Assembly: GCF_000275825.1 (NCBI RefSeq)
Contig: NZ_JH719942.1
Location: forward strand, 3,838,758 to 3,902,757
From: Saprospira grandis DSM 2844
GTDB taxonomy: Bacteria; Bacteroidota; Bacteroidia; Chitinophagales; Saprospiraceae
Direction: 5' to 3'
DNA length: 64,000 bases
The notes below the pieces were generated by a model that was not told the origin of the DNA, searched no databases, and was given only the letters and a program-made list of their open reading frames with translations. The translations under genes and the position numbers were made by a program. Numbering within the stretch: position 1 is the first letter of the stretch; each line of letters starts with the position of its first letter. Shown here piece by piece: positions 1 through 7,266 of the stretch.

Positions 1-44
1 CAGATCCAGATCCGGATACCCCACCCAACCCCCCTGCAAAATAA
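1..44 (+). CDS. 3' end of an unidentified CDS (partial)
   Basis: Reading frame 3 is open from the window edge and ends with residues DPDPDTPPNPPAK followed by TAA at 42-44. A repeating Asp-Pro/Thr-Pro tail is typical of the C-terminal end of an exported or surface protein. A terminator follows directly, which supports a real gene end. The body of the gene lies outside the window, so no function can be given. Confidence 0.45.
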   Translation, partial: DPDPDTPPNPPAK

Positions 45-57
45 GAGGGCGGAAGAG

Positions 58-89
58 GAGGAGAAGCTTGGCTTTTTCTCCTTTTTTTT
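58..89 (+). terminator. Rho-independent terminator after the partial CDS
   Basis: GGAGAAGC at 60-67 pairs with the GC...TTCTCC arm at 71-81 (with a small bulge) and is followed by eight T. The A-subfamily repeat begins exactly at the end of the T tract. Confidence 0.5.
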
Positions 90-403
90 GGGCCTCCGCT
101 GCAAAGCTGCGGCGGTTACTCCCTTTGGTCGTTGAAGACGAACTAAAGGGCTTGTTGTGGTTCGGGGGCTCGCTGCTGGGCGGTTTTGGGGCCTCCCGCC
201 TTTGGCGGGCGCTACGTTCGGCAGCTCGCTGCTCGCTCGGCCCTGCGCAAAAAACAAGTTTTTGCTGGGTCTGCGGCTTTGCCGCACTGCCTACCATCGG
301 TTACTCCCTTCGGTCGTCGAACTGCGCCCTAAAGGGCTTGTTGTGGCCGTTTGGCCTTTGGCCATGGCGGCTTTGCCGCCTGTCATTCATCGCCTAGGGG
401 CTT
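88..403 (+). repeat. GC-rich interspersed repeat, subfamily A, forward, composite
   Basis: The head GGGCCTCCGCTG starts at 88 and a second head GGGGCCTCCCGCC starts near 187, so one copy appears nested in or joined to another. The core with GCTCGCTCGGCCCTGCG lies at 220-247. It also holds two copies of a CTCCCTT(T/C)GGTCGT(T/C)GAA block (118 and 305) and a GGCGGCTTTGCCGCC hairpin near 367. Open frames across it are by-products of its composition, not genes. Confidence 0.75.
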
Positions 404-420
404 AGGTAAAGAAAGTATCT

Positions 421-745
421 TTTAGTGACTGGCTGGTTTTGGGCTGAAGCTTAATGGAAAGCTACAAGTAGAAAAAGCGAACAAGGACTTTAGTCCGTCA
501 GTTCGCTCAGGTAATAACCCTGGGCTTCAGCCCAGGGCGCTAAGCATAGCCGCTGTTTACTAAGCTTAATTAAAGATTCTAGGAGCTCGCCTTTTCTGCC
601 ATGGGCTGAAGCCCACGGTTGTGGGGCTATGCAAAGAGCGGGCTAAAGCCCTTGTTTGCTGATGGAGCCTAGTGGAACAGAAAATCCCCTCGAATGAGGG
701 GATGACGATTTTTTCGATAGCCTAGGGCCTTGTCCCTAGGCAGCC
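421..745 (+). repeat. Palindrome-cluster repeat, copy 1
   Basis: About 320 bp made of separate palindromes joined by unique linkers: CCCTGGGCTTCAGCCCAGGG, a GGGCTGAAGCCC stem, GGGCTAAAGCCC, CCCCTCGAATGAGGGG and a CCTAGGGC...CCCTAGG stem. The same series in the same order recurs at 833-1150. No protein-coding signal is visible. Confidence 0.8.
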
Positions 746-832
746 GAGCAGGAAGCCATATGGAGATAATTTTCATTAGTCCCTCAACTTTTTCTTGGGC
801 GTTTTTGAAAAAGGAGAGATAAAGAAAACGTC

Positions 833-1150
833 TTTTAGTGACTGGCTGGTTTTGGGCTGAAGCTTAATGGAAAGCTAGAAGTAGAAAAAGCGAACAAGGA
901 CTTTAGTCCGCTCTTCGCTCAGGCAACAACCCTGGGCTTCAGCCCAGGGTGCTAAGCATAGCAATTGTTTTTACCCCTGATTTTTTTGTGTGGACTTGTT
1001 TTGGGCCATGGGCTGAAGCCCATGCTTGCGGGGCTATGCAAAGAGCGGGCTAAAGCCCTTGTTTGCTGATGGAGCCTAGTGGAACAGAAAATCCCCTCGA
1101 ATGAGGGGATGGCGATTTTTCAGTTAGCCTAGGGCCTTGGCCCTAGGGTT
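833..1150 (+). repeat. Palindrome-cluster repeat, copy 2
   Basis: Direct repeat of 421-745. It has the same opening (GTGACTGGCTGGTTTTGGGC), the same palindromes and the same end (CCTAGGGCCTTGGCCCTAGG). It differs mainly in the linker around 965-1005. Confidence 0.8.
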
Positions 1151-1189
1151 CCTATGAAATTTATGGGGGATAAAAAACAAACTACCGAA

Positions 1190-1310
1190 GAAAAAATAAC
1201 CCTTGTTCAAAGCGGTAGAGGATTTTAATCCTCTCCGCACTATAGATGTAGAATGGGGTTGTTGTATGGCTGTAGGTTTCAACCTACAGCCACAGCTAGC
1301 AGGCGGCGAA
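1190..1310 (+). repeat. Palindrome module (AGAGGATTTTAATCCTCT and CTGTAGGTTTCAACCTACAG)
   Basis: Two perfect palindromes, near 1215 and 1271, are joined by a conserved linker (CGCACTATAGATGTAGAATG). The module recurs at 5008-5090, and its second half recurs in degenerate form at 52835-52875. Here it runs straight into a B-subfamily repeat. Confidence 0.75.
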
Positions 1311-1440
1311 GCCGCCGCAGGCCTAGGGGCCTGCAAGGGGGCCGCGCAGCGGCAGACCCAGCCAGCTTGCTGGCGCAGGGCCGAGCAAACCTGCGAGCCC
1401 TGAAAGGGCCCGGCCGCCGCAGGCGGCAGGCCCCAAAAAA
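1309..1440 (-). repeat. GC-rich interspersed repeat, subfamily B, reverse
   Basis: Read on the minus strand it starts GGGGCCTGCCGCC next to an A/T tract and contains the core CTCGCAGGTTTGCTCGGCCC. Its tail holds GGCGGCTTCGCCGCC. The head faces the start of the lipoprotein gene at 1480. Confidence 0.75.
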
Positions 1441-1479
1441 GAAAAAATAGAATTGTTCAGGACAAGACAAAAAAAAACT

Positions 1480-1917
1480 ATGAAGTATACCTTATTTGTT
1501 GTGTTTGTACTTTTGTTAAGCTGTAAAAGCAGTAGGCGATTAGTAGTTTACAATAGTGATGTTATGTCTGATGAAGTGCTTTGCATAGAGAAGTTGCTAG
1601 TGGTTTCTGCATCTTTAAAGTCTACTGCAATCCTTTATGTTTATCCTGAATCGACAACTGTTACTGTTCGTAATGGAAAACGAGAGCTAAAAGGGGCAAA
1701 AATTGCTTTAGATGGGCTTAAATTTGGCCTGATGGCTTATGAATTAGACAGAAAAAGGGACAAGCAAATATGGGTATCAGATAGTATTCATACTTGTAAT
1801 TTTATTGTAGACTATAGATATGGCTTTGTTTCTATAAGCCATGATAATTCAGCTGTACAGGGGCAAGAGTGTTCATGGGTTTTAAATTACCGTAACTCTA
1901 TGCCTTATTTTAGATGA
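1480..1917 (+). CDS. Small AT-rich lipoprotein, function unknown
   Basis: The product has 145 residues and begins with a lipoprotein signal peptide: a hydrophobic stretch ending LLLSC, with the lipid-modified Cys at residue 15. The ATG at 1480 is chosen because the signal peptide starts there; an upstream in-frame ATG at 1453 would add nine residues that spoil the signal. The mature part is predicted beta-rich and matches no family I recognise. The gene is AT-rich compared with nearby housekeeping genes and sits between palindrome clusters, which suggests an accessory gene. Confidence 0.7.
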   Translation: MKYTLFVVFVLLLSCKSSRRLVVYNSDVMSDEVLCIEKLLVVSASLKSTAILYVYPESTTVTVRNGKRELKGAKIALDGLKFGLMAYELDRKRDKQIWVSDSIHTCNFIVDYRYGFVSISHDNSAVQGQECSWVLNYRNSMPYFR

Positions 1918-1975
1918 GGGCTTTCAGCTGTAGGGGGATATATCCGTCCTATAGGCGGGCAAGCCTCAAAAAAGA
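1918..1975 (+). repeat. Short palindromic repeat (CTGTAGG...GCCTCAAAAAA type)
   Basis: The stretch CTGTAGGGGGATATATCC through CCTATAGGCGGGCAAGCCTCAAAAAAG resembles 5085-5132, where similar blocks follow in the same order. It lies between the two small genes at 1480 and 2037. Confidence 0.45.
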
Positions 1976-2036
1976 AAAATCTATAGCCAGCAACTTTTTT
2001 CTAAAGATGAGCATCTAACTAAAAAATGACAGCTAG

Positions 2037-2549
2037 ATGAACCTAATAATTAAATGCCTAAGCTTTATGCTCCTCTTTTCTTCTTTAGGGTTTGCCCAAG
2101 CCATAGATAGTACAAATTGCTGGCAGCAAAGAGGGATGCCGCCAACGATCACTATAGAACAAACTCTAGAAAAGGATAGGGTGCTGACTATTGTCGAGGA
2201 AATGCCCTACCTATTGACCGATAGTTGTGCTGGAACATATAGCAAAGCCCAAAGAACAGCCAACAATCGTCTCCTGCTGAAGTTGATGGCCAAGGAAGTA
2301 AGCAAAAATCTTCCGCCCAATAGAGAAGAGGAAAGCTCCTCGGTAGTTTATCTTCAGTTTGTTGTTGATCAAGCAGGTAAATTAAGCCAAATACAAGCTA
2401 TTTATCCCCCAGGAAGAAGAAAGGCGCCCTTGCTGGAAAAAGCAGCTATTCAAGCCCTAAAACAACTAGACAAAGAATATCTCTGGCAGCCCGCTAAACA
2501 TAAAGGAAAAGTAGTCGCCTGTCGGTTGATTTTGCCTGTGCGAATTTAG
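2037..2549 (+). CDS. Exported protein with TonB C-terminal-like domain
   Basis: The product has 170 residues with a signal peptide ending near FAQA (residue 22). Residues about 95-168 resemble the TonB C-terminal fold: a strand SSVVYLQFVVD, a DQAGKLSQIQAI turn, the helix LLEKAAIQALKQL, then a WQPAKHKGKVV segment and a final LPV strand. The protein lacks an N-terminal anchor and a Pro-rich linker, so it is not a classical TonB; free-standing exported TonB_C domains are common in Bacteroidota. It ends before a bidirectional terminator shared with tRNA-Val. Confidence 0.7.
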   Translation: MNLIIKCLSFMLLFSSLGFAQAIDSTNCWQQRGMPPTITIEQTLEKDRVLTIVEEMPYLLTDSCAGTYSKAQRTANNRLLLKLMAKEVSKNLPPNREEESSSVVYLQFVVDQAGKLSQIQAIYPPGRRKAPLLEKAAIQALKQLDKEYLWQPAKHKGKVVACRLILPVRI

Positions 2550-2568
2550 CTTCCTAGAAAACAAAAAA

Positions 2569-2602
2569 AAAGAGTTACCGATTAAATCAGTAACTCTTTT
2601 TG
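2569..2602. terminator. Bidirectional terminator
   Basis: AAAGAGTTAC (2569-2578) pairs perfectly with GTAACTCTTT (2590-2599), with A and T tracts on either side. It serves the plus-strand gene ending at 2549 and the minus-strand tRNA. Confidence 0.85.
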
Positions 2603-2605
2603 TAG

Positions 2606-2680
2606 TGGGCGAAGAGGGATTCGAACCCCCGACCCTCTGGGTGTAAACCAGATGCTCTGAACCAACTGAGCTATTCGCCC
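2606..2680 (-). tRNA. tRNA-Val (anticodon UAC)
   Basis: The minus strand folds into a full cloverleaf: acceptor GGGCGAA/TTCGCCC, D-stem GCTC/GAGC, anticodon stem TCTGG/CCAGA with loop TTTACAC, and T-arm GGGGG-TTCGAAT-CCCTC. Anticodon TAC reads GTA valine codons. The discriminator base is A and CCA is not encoded. A perfect Bacteroidota promoter lies 28 bp upstream. Confidence 0.97.
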
Positions 2681-2707
2681 TTGTTTTGCTTTCCGTTGAA
2701 TGCATTG

Positions 2708-2738
2708 CAAATATACGGCAAGATTTTAAATCTCCAAA
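2708..2738 (-). promoter_or_regulatory. Consensus promoter for tRNA-Val
   Basis: On the minus strand TTTG (2738-2735), a 19-bp spacer and TATATTTG (2715-2708) match the Bacteroidota -33/-7 consensus exactly. Transcription would start near 2701, about 20 bp before the tRNA. Confidence 0.85.
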
Positions 2739-2830
2739 TCTTTTTTTCTAGAAAAACTCCCCGATAATGCTTGCACTGAGCTAACCCTAAGATTATCAGG
2801 GAGAAAATTTTTTAATTTTTTTGAAGAAAA

Positions 2831-4546
2831 TTATTCTTCGATCTTAATGTAACGGACCGAGAAGTAGCTGCTCTTATAAATGGCCGCCAACTGACATTGC
2901 TCGCTATTATAGGCTAAGCGAAGCCGATAAGCCAATTGTTCCCCTTTATAGATCTCTCCAGCCCGATCGGTACTCGACCAAAAATGGCCATAATGGCCTT
3001 CTTGCCAGAGCAGTTTGCGCTCCAATTTATATTCTCCGCAGGCTAGGGCCGCAAACTGACGACTATCTAGCCCTTTTTTATTAACCCAGCTCGTTTTGGC
3101 CTTTAGGGCCGAGCTTTTATGATCTACCATGACCAATAGGGCCTCCCAATCACTTTTATTGGGCAAGCGCCAACCCGCAGGACAGTTCTTGACGGCCTGC
3201 TCCCAACTGTATAGCTGTCCACCATCGGCCAAATTAGAAGGCATGCTGTCCGCTAAAGCCAAGGCATAGTTGCGCCCCATCCAATCTTGTTTCCCAATCT
3301 TAATCAGAGGATACTTTTGCCCATCTTTGGGGTCGGTCCAATAAGAGGCTGTTTTTTCTGCAGAAACCTCTGGCTGGGGGAGAGGCTCCTCTGTTTTTGG
3401 CTCTTCTACTTTTGGCTCCTCCACTTTTTCTACTTCTGTCGAGCGTGTCGGACCAACAGACATTTCACTGCTAGCGGCTGCTTTCTGAGAAAGGGTCAAT
3501 TGACCATGCTCATAAAACATGGCTTGGGCCGAAGGCGGTAAATTTTGAAAATCGACCTGGGCCGAAGCTAAGGCAAAGGCTTCTGCAGGCGTGGTACCGT
3601 TAAAGATGGCCATATAAAAAGCCTCAGAAAATAAAATGGCCTGCTGATCAGAAAGGGCGTTATTGGTCCCAATAACATAGGGAATATATTGAGCAATCAC
3701 TTTGGCCTGTGCCTCAGAGTAACAAGCATTGAGGAATACGCAATCAATGTATTTTTGAAAGAGGCGAAAGAGTTGGGCCAAACTTGGTCCGTCGGCTAAT
3801 TCTGATTCTCCAGCAGCGCCATAAAAGAGTAGACCGTCCTCTCCACTTCCGTGACCAGAAAAATGGACAAAGCGAGGTTTTTCTTGCAAAAGGGTCTCTA
3901 AAAGGGCCTTTTTCTGAATGTCTAAAGACAATTCCACCTCAAAATTATCGCGATAATCAGAGCGGCGAAGCGCATTCTTAATGGCATTGATCTCAATATT
4001 GAGGTCCAAGGCCTGCGTATTTTTAGGGTTGGCCGTCAGCAAGAGCAATTTTTGTTGCTGCCCAACCGCCGTAGGCGCATTGCTGCGTTGCTGCTCAATA
4101 TAAGTCACGCCCAATTCTACCCCTTCCACGGCTCTTTTCCAAGCTTCTGCGGTAGAGGACCAGCTAGGATCTAAGACGGGCAGGGCTGTTTTTTGCCCAT
4201 TGGGCATCGGAAAAACGGGATAATCTGCATAGGGCTTGTGGCCATAATCGCAGGCCTCCAATAAAATAGGTTGCACCCAATATTCTCGGCGTTTCTGTGT
4301 TTTTCGGGCCAGCAATTGAGCCAAAGGAGCGGCCTCCAATTGGGCATCTTCCAAATAGGCGGGAGAAAGCAATAAGATCAAAATATTAACGGCCAAGTCT
4401 TTCTCTTCATAGGCCTCAAAGGGGTTTTCTTGATGCTCCCCCACAATCTGAATTTGCCCGCTAGCCTTTAAAGGAGCCAAAAACTGCTCTAAAGTTGCCT
4501 GATGCTCCTGTTGGCTATCCACGGCCAAAATCTGTACGTTTACCAT
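2831..4546 (-). CDS. TIR-like / CHAT caspase-like / FISUMP multidomain protein
   Basis: The product has 571 residues. Residues 3-145 look like a divergent TIR fold (ILILLLSPAYLEDAQLE at the usual SPxxxxSxxxxxE position). Residues 165-345 are a CHAT domain, a caspase-like cysteine protease, with the His motif HFSGHG (H232) and the Cys motif FLNACYS (C275). A Glu/Pro-rich linker (360-400) leads to a FISUMP-type domain (402-571: DWMGRNYA, CPAGWRLPNKSDWEAL, FWSST). There is no signal peptide, so it should act in the cytoplasm. The ATG at 4546 is preferred over 4615 because the TIR-like strand starts there. Bacterial CHAT proteases can act in conflict and cell-death pathways; that role is inferred here. 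It stands alone, with no TPR or gasdermin partner beside it. Confidence 0.85.
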   Translation of the reverse strand: MVNVQILAVDSQQEHQATLEQFLAPLKASGQIQIVGEHQENPFEAYEEKDLAVNILILLLSPAYLEDAQLEAAPLAQLLARKTQKRREYWVQPILLEACDYGHKPYADYPVFPMPNGQKTALPVLDPSWSSTAEAWKRAVEGVELGVTYIEQQRSNAPTAVGQQQKLLLLTANPKNTQALDLNIEINAIKNALRRSDYRDNFEVELSLDIQKKALLETLLQEKPRFVHFSGHGSGEDGLLFYGAAGESELADGPSLAQLFRLFQKYIDCVFLNACYSEAQAKVIAQYIPYVIGTNNALSDQQAILFSEAFYMAIFNGTTPAEAFALASAQVDFQNLPPSAQAMFYEHGQLTLSQKAAASSEMSVGPTRSTEVEKVEEPKVEEPKTEEPLPQPEVSAEKTASYWTDPKDGQKYPLIKIGKQDWMGRNYALALADSMPSNLADGGQLYSWEQAVKNCPAGWRLPNKSDWEALLVMVDHKSSALKAKTSWVNKKGLDSRQFAALACGEYKLERKLLWQEGHYGHFWSSTDRAGEIYKGEQLAYRLRLAYNSEQCQLAAIYKSSYFSVRYIKIEE

Positions 4547-4612
4547 AGTTTTTTCTGCGCTTAAAGTGTGCAGCGAAACTAAGGAATTTTTGTCATAATT
4601 TAAGCGGCTCCA

Positions 4613-4620
4613 CAAATCTA
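4613..4620 (-). promoter_or_regulatory. Candidate -7 box for the TIR-CHAT gene
   Basis: TAGATTTG on the minus strand matches TAnnTTTG and would give a leader of about 60 nt before the start at 4546. No TTTG is seen at the expected -33 position. Confidence 0.35.
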
Positions 4621-4648
4621 GTCTAAGCCTCTTGTTATTTCTTGTTTT

Positions 4649-4765
4649 GGGGCCTCCGCCTCCCTTCGGTCGTCGGCGCTACGTTTCGCAGCTCGCAGGT
4701 CTGCTCGGCCCTGCGGCCTGACGGCCTAGGTCTGCGGCTGCGCCGCCCTGCTGCACATCGCTAGG
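4649..4765 (+). repeat. GC-rich interspersed repeat, subfamily A, forward
   Basis: Head GGGGCCTCCGCC, core CTCGCAGGTCTGCTCGGCCC, a GGCCTGACGGCC hairpin, and the A tail CACATCGCTAGGCC. The head faces the 5' end of the TIR-CHAT gene. Confidence 0.8.
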
Positions 4766-4807
4766 CCGCTCATCTGTCTTTTTTCTTTTGGCTTTCTTCT
4801 TCGGCTA

Positions 4808-5125
4808 TCGAAAAAAATCGTCATCCCCTCATTCGAGGGGATTTGCTGTTCTACTAGGCTCCATCAGCAAACAAGGGCTTCAGCCCGTCAGTTTGCATAG
4901 ACCCGCAACCATGGGCTTCAGCCCATGGGCCTAAAACTGCCCAGCTGCCTAGGGCCTTGGCCCTAGGGTTTCTATGAAATTTATGGGGGAGAAAAAAATA
5001 CCCCTTGTTCAAAGCGGTAGAGGATTTTAATCCTCTCCGCACTATAGATGTAGAATGGGGCTGTTGTATGGCTGTAGGTTTCAACCTACAGGTTATATAT
5101 CCATCCATCCTACAGGCGGCAGGCC
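4808..5125 (-). repeat. Palindrome-cluster repeat, rearranged third copy
   Basis: It carries the palindromes of 421-1310 in a new order: first CCCCTCATTCGAGGGG and GGGCTTCAGCCC on the opposite strand, then CCTAGGGCCTTGGCCCTAGG, AGAGGATTTTAATCCTCT and CTGTAGGTTTCAACCTACAG on the same strand as copy 2. Part of the cluster has therefore inverted relative to the rest. No gene is seen in 4766-5243. Confidence 0.75.
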
Positions 5126-5243
5126 TCAAAAAAAGACAAACACAAAATTTTAGGCAGGCCTATTTTATGCCGTTAATTGGAACTTAGCGCTAGGATTATT
5201 CTTTAAGGGGAGAGAATAAATAACCTGAAAAAAAGTAAGAAAT

Positions 5244-5783
5244 ATGGATGATGATTTTTATACCTTAATTGATCGTGTGATGGCGCTTTCTAAGGAGGAA
5301 TACCGAGAAAAAGTCATGCAGCCTTATCCGCTAATAGATGCATTGAGAGCAGAACTAGGAGCATCTGCCGAAATTTATGATAACTTCGATCTTCCAAGGG
5401 TGGAAGCTTATGTTAATCACCCCACATTTAAGTATGGGGAATTAGAGATTAATTATAGTACGACTATAGTCATTTCGAAACTAGTGGATGTAGTACGCCT
5501 AACGTTTAATTGTACTGTAAAAAACCCAGATCCTAAGGCTTGGAGTAAACGGATTGATACAGAGAGTTACTTTGAATACTTTACCCAAGAACAATTTGAT
5601 TTGGATGAAAAACTGACTGCATTTTTTGATCAGCATGGGATTCACAAATTCACTTACAGGGAAGAGATATATGTTATCCCTGAGTTAGATTTTGTTCATG
5701 AGGGGATGAAGTTTTTTGGTGGACAGCCTAATGCAAGGATGCTGTTTTTTGAAAACTTTTTTTATTCTTTTAAAGATTTATAG
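5244..5783 (+). CDS. AT-rich cytoplasmic protein, unknown
   Basis: The product has 179 residues, no signal peptide and no transmembrane segment. It is rich in Tyr, Phe and acidic residues (start MDDDFYTLIDRVMALSKEEY). I recognise no family or catalytic motif. The base composition is AT-rich compared with neighbours, and palindromic repeats flank it on both sides (4808-5125 and 5809-5850). This fits a recently acquired accessory gene; the size and acidic character would also fit an immunity-type protein, but nothing adjacent looks like a toxin. Confidence 0.7.
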   Translation: MDDDFYTLIDRVMALSKEEYREKVMQPYPLIDALRAELGASAEIYDNFDLPRVEAYVNHPTFKYGELEINYSTTIVISKLVDVVRLTFNCTVKNPDPKAWSKRIDTESYFEYFTQEQFDLDEKLTAFFDQHGIHKFTYREEIYVIPELDFVHEGMKFFGGQPNARMLFFENFFYSFKDL

Positions 5784-5808
5784 TACTCAAAAAAAGCTGT
5801 TGTTTTTG

Positions 5809-5850
5809 GCCATGGCGGCTTTGCCGCCTGCAATTCATGGCCTAGGGAGA
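5809..5850 (+). repeat. Short palindromic repeat
   Basis: GGCCATGGCGGCTTTGCCGC, then CCTGCAATTCATGGCCTAGG, matches 360-402 with few changes. Related GGC(C/A)A(T/A)GGCGGCTTTGCCGC hairpins occur near 16908 and 52650. Confidence 0.6.
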
Positions 5851-5946
5851 ACCCCAAATGCAAAGGGCCTCAAATGATTATATATCACTGCTATGATAAT
5901 CAAAGAGCTCTTTTAAAGACCCTCTTAGAGGGCTAGGCAAGCAAAA

Positions 5947-5980
5947 AAAGGGCAGAAAACCAATTGGTTTTCTGCCCTTT
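5947..5980 (-). terminator. Terminator of the 6000-6935 gene
   Basis: A perfect inverted repeat of GGGCAGAAAACC with almost no loop (centre CAATTG) is followed on the minus strand by a T tract. Confidence 0.85.
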
Positions 5981-5999
5981 CAATCATCCTAAGCGCTAA

Positions 6000-6935
6000 T
6001 TAGAGGCTGGCCAAAATGGCATCTAGGTCCAACTCTTTTTTCAGTTGGTCTACGGCCTTTTTAGCGGCTTCCATGCCTGATTTTAGTTCTTCTAGACTGA
6101 GGCTAGCGGTCGCCTCTGCTGCATTGGCGCCAGAAGACTGGCTGCCTAGGCGCTCTGCCAATTTTTCTAGCTTGGGCAATTGGGCCGCAATCATATCTTT
6201 ATGGCCCTGCAAACGCTCCTGAATCGGTTTTTTGCTACTATGAAAGGCATTGATAAATTGCTCTACCTTTTCAACGACATCTTGCGTAAAACTCAAATCA
6301 GTTTGCTGGCTCTCGCCCTTTTTGAGGCGAGCCGCCAATTCCTTGACTTTATCAAAGTCTGATTTAATTTCTTTAGAGCTATCTACCAAAGCCTTGAGCT
6401 CTTCTTTGAGCGCCTCTTTTTTGGCCGCTTTGGCACTGTCTTCTGTTTGGGCCTTGGCCTCTTGCTGCTCCTTCAGTGCAGATTGGTCCATAGAGGCAGA
6501 GGCCGCATTAGAAGCTTCTGCCGCACCAGCAGCTAGCTTAAAGCCCAGTTTGGCCATATTGAACATCTGCTTGCCCATTTTTTGGATCTGTGCCACCTTG
6601 GCCATTCCCTGCTTGGGCATAACATTGATCTCTTCTCGTCCATCGGTTTCTGCAACAAAACAATGCCCAACCAAAACATTTTTCTTGTTGTCTTTAAGAC
6701 GCTGTTTAATTTCTTTTTTCCACTCAGGCGTTTGCTTGCCCGGCAAAATAATCATGGTCTTTTTTCCCTTCTTATCGGCAAACTCAAAGTTGGTCAATAC
6801 CACAAATTCTACAGGCTGCTCGGGCCCTTTGTGCAACTTCTTTAAGCCGTTAAAAAGAAGACGTACCACCTTCTTATAATCATTAAAGGTGAGGGTCTTT
6901 AAGTCCTCTGGCTTGATTTTACTAATTTTCAACAT
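6000..6935 (-). CDS. Cytoplasmic coiled-coil protein, unknown
   Basis: The product has 311 residues and no signal peptide. Residues about 1-110 form a compact mixed region (VEFVVLTNFEF, KKTMIILPGK, NVLVGHCFV). After a small Ala-rich hydrophobic stretch (135-155) the rest is Lys/Glu/Ala-rich and predicted helical coiled coil to the C-terminus. I do not recognise the family. It is monocistronic: a strong terminator lies downstream, and about 170 bp upstream sits a consensus promoter with a terminator-like hairpin in the leader, which hints at attenuation. Codon use is like the housekeeping neighbours. Confidence 0.85.
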   Translation of the reverse strand: MLKISKIKPEDLKTLTFNDYKKVVRLLFNGLKKLHKGPEQPVEFVVLTNFEFADKKGKKTMIILPGKQTPEWKKEIKQRLKDNKKNVLVGHCFVAETDGREEINVMPKQGMAKVAQIQKMGKQMFNMAKLGFKLAAGAAEASNAASASMDQSALKEQQEAKAQTEDSAKAAKKEALKEELKALVDSSKEIKSDFDKVKELAARLKKGESQQTDLSFTQDVVEKVEQFINAFHSSKKPIQERLQGHKDMIAAQLPKLEKLAERLGSQSSGANAAEATASLSLEELKSGMEAAKKAVDQLKKELDLDAILASL

Positions 6936-7037
6936 AGGTTCTTAACTATTAGGTATTTTGGCTCAGGATTTCATTCTAAAACCCTTTGCCCTAAATATAC
7001 AGAAAAGGGACCAAAATCAAACGTTTTTATAGGCACA

Positions 7038-7071
7038 AAAAAAAGAGGCTGCTCCTATTCGGAACAGCCTC
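7038..7071 (-). terminator. Terminator-like hairpin in a leader or a small RNA
   Basis: On the minus strand GAGGCTG (7071-7065) pairs with CAGCCTC (7051-7045) and eight T follow. It ends a transcript of about 60 nt starting from the promoter at 7108-7138. It is either the 3' end of a small RNA or an attenuator before the gene starting at 6935. Confidence 0.7.
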
Positions 7072-7107
7072 CCCTAAAAACCCAAACAAATAAACACAAA
7101 GACAATA

Positions 7108-7138
7108 CAAATGTACGGATCAGATTTTAATATGCAAA
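7108..7138 (-). promoter_or_regulatory. Consensus Bacteroidota promoter
   Basis: On the minus strand TTTG (7138-7135), a 19-bp spacer and TACATTTG (7115-7108) match the consensus exactly. The start would be near 7101, between the mltG terminator and the hairpin at 7045-7071. Confidence 0.8.
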
Positions 7139-7220
7139 CTACAGGCAGTATTTCTTCAAATTTTAACACTTTTAGGGTGGTTTTTGTCACTAAAAGGGCC
7201 AAATGCCCCGTTTTGGGCCA

Positions 7221-7255
7221 AAAAAAGGAGCAGATGAAAACATCTGCTCCTTTTT
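7221..7255 (-). terminator. Terminator of mltG
   Basis: GGAGCAGATG and CATCTGCTCC pair around an AAAA/TTTT loop, and a T tract follows on the minus strand. Confidence 0.9.
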
Positions 7256-7266
7256 AAATTCTTCGC

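Noticed and set aside
421-1150. CRISPR array.
   Set aside because: The repeated blocks are long, few and made of different palindromes. There is no regular repeat-spacer period and no cas gene.
1203-1470. Overlapping frames on both strands across the palindrome module and B repeat, and near-identical ones at 4854-5187.
   Set aside because: Their similarity is due to the shared DNA repeat, and palindromes keep both strands open. No domain or codon bias is visible.
6016-6879. Plus-strand frames of up to 209 codons opposite the coiled-coil gene.
   Set aside because: The minus strand has regular Lys/Glu/Ala coding bias, a promoter and a terminator. The plus frames are Ser/Phe/Leu-rich as expected for its complement.
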